Shown: in pieces, positions 63,911-64,000 of the stretch
Numbering within the stretch: the stretch's first letter is position 1
Layout: each line of letters opens with the position of its first letter
Source of the DNA: Arsukibacterium sp.
Lineage (GTDB): Bacteria; Pseudomonadota; Gammaproteobacteria; Enterobacterales; Alteromonadaceae
NCBI RefSeq assembly: GCF_018402695.1
Contig: NZ_JAGYIM010000024.1
Location: forward strand, 372,001-436,000
DNA: 64,000 nucleotides
Direction: 5' to 3'
Translations under genes and position numbers: made by a program
Notes under the pieces: model-generated
Told to the model about the DNA's origin: nothing
The model's database searches: none
The model's input: the letters and a program-made list of their open reading frames with translations, nothing else

Positions 63911-64000
63911 AAGGAGGTAATAACCTTAATCGAGTTAACCAGCGTTAATAAAAAGTATTGGTAATGCCGCTGACAATAGCAAGCAACTTAGTAATACTGA

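Overview
The window looks like chromosomal DNA from a free-living aquatic gammaproteobacterium of the Alteromonadales/Chromatiales type (Rheinheimera, Alishewanella, Arsukibacterium or a Shewanella relative). This is inferred from gene content and order: a liuR-liuABCDE operon with a CoA-transferase, divergent from a thiolase-mmsA-acyl-CoA dehydrogenase-hydratase-hibCH-mmsB-SDR operon as in Shewanella, plus a rhombosortase. No rRNA, tRNA, CRISPR array, integrase or complete insertion sequence was recognised.

Layout. 0-0.7 kb: the end of a RES/Xre-type toxin-antitoxin locus, with the toxin cut by the window edge. 0.8-18.5 kb: branched-chain amino acid catabolism. On the minus strand liuR, liuA, liuB (split by an apparent 1-base deletion in an A6 run), liuC, liuD, liuE, scoA and scoB take isovaleryl-CoA to acetoacetyl-CoA. 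On the plus strand a thiolase, mmsA, isobutyryl-CoA dehydrogenase, enoyl-CoA hydratase, hibCH, mmsB and an SDR cover thiolysis and valine degradation. LiuR-like boxes lie in the divergent intergenic region. 18.7-26.5 kb: two tandem secreted Sel1-like proteins, a secreted NTF2-like protein, an AT-rich membrane orphan, an aldehyde dehydrogenase with a divergent AraC regulator, an SRPBCC protein and a short signal peptidase I. 26.7-33 kb: a stress-type block (two PRC-barrel proteins, a large KatE catalase, a 49-residue hydrophilic protein, a REC-TPR protein, a DUF6482 protein). 33-41.5 kb: a polysaccharide locus in two divergent arms (pyruvyltransferase, flippase, WecA-like transferase; GT4, WecG-like, GT2, polymerase/ligase, DUF218). 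41.5-49.4 kb: a giant propeller-PAS-GGDEF-EAL sensor, an MFS transporter, an amidoligase/glutamine-amidotransferase pair and a rhombosortase. 49.5-61.6 kb: ggt, an enoyl-CoA hydratase-family gene, a lipoprotein, cysK, a MoxR ATPase/VWA pair, a TauE-like permease, a BASS transporter, an acetyl-CoA hydrolase/transferase and an alpha/beta hydrolase. 61.6-63.9 kb: a three-gene operon of unknown function.

Two dispersed intergenic repeat families stand out. Family 1 (three copies, about 100-126 bp) folds as nested stems whose apical stem differs completely in sequence between copies, with compensatory changes in the middle stem. Family 2 (eight hairpins in five gaps, all inside the branched-chain cluster) has a conserved core and outer arms that are unlike between copies but inverted within each copy. 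These, with the uncharacterised three-gene operon and the amidoligase pair, are the least explained parts of the window.
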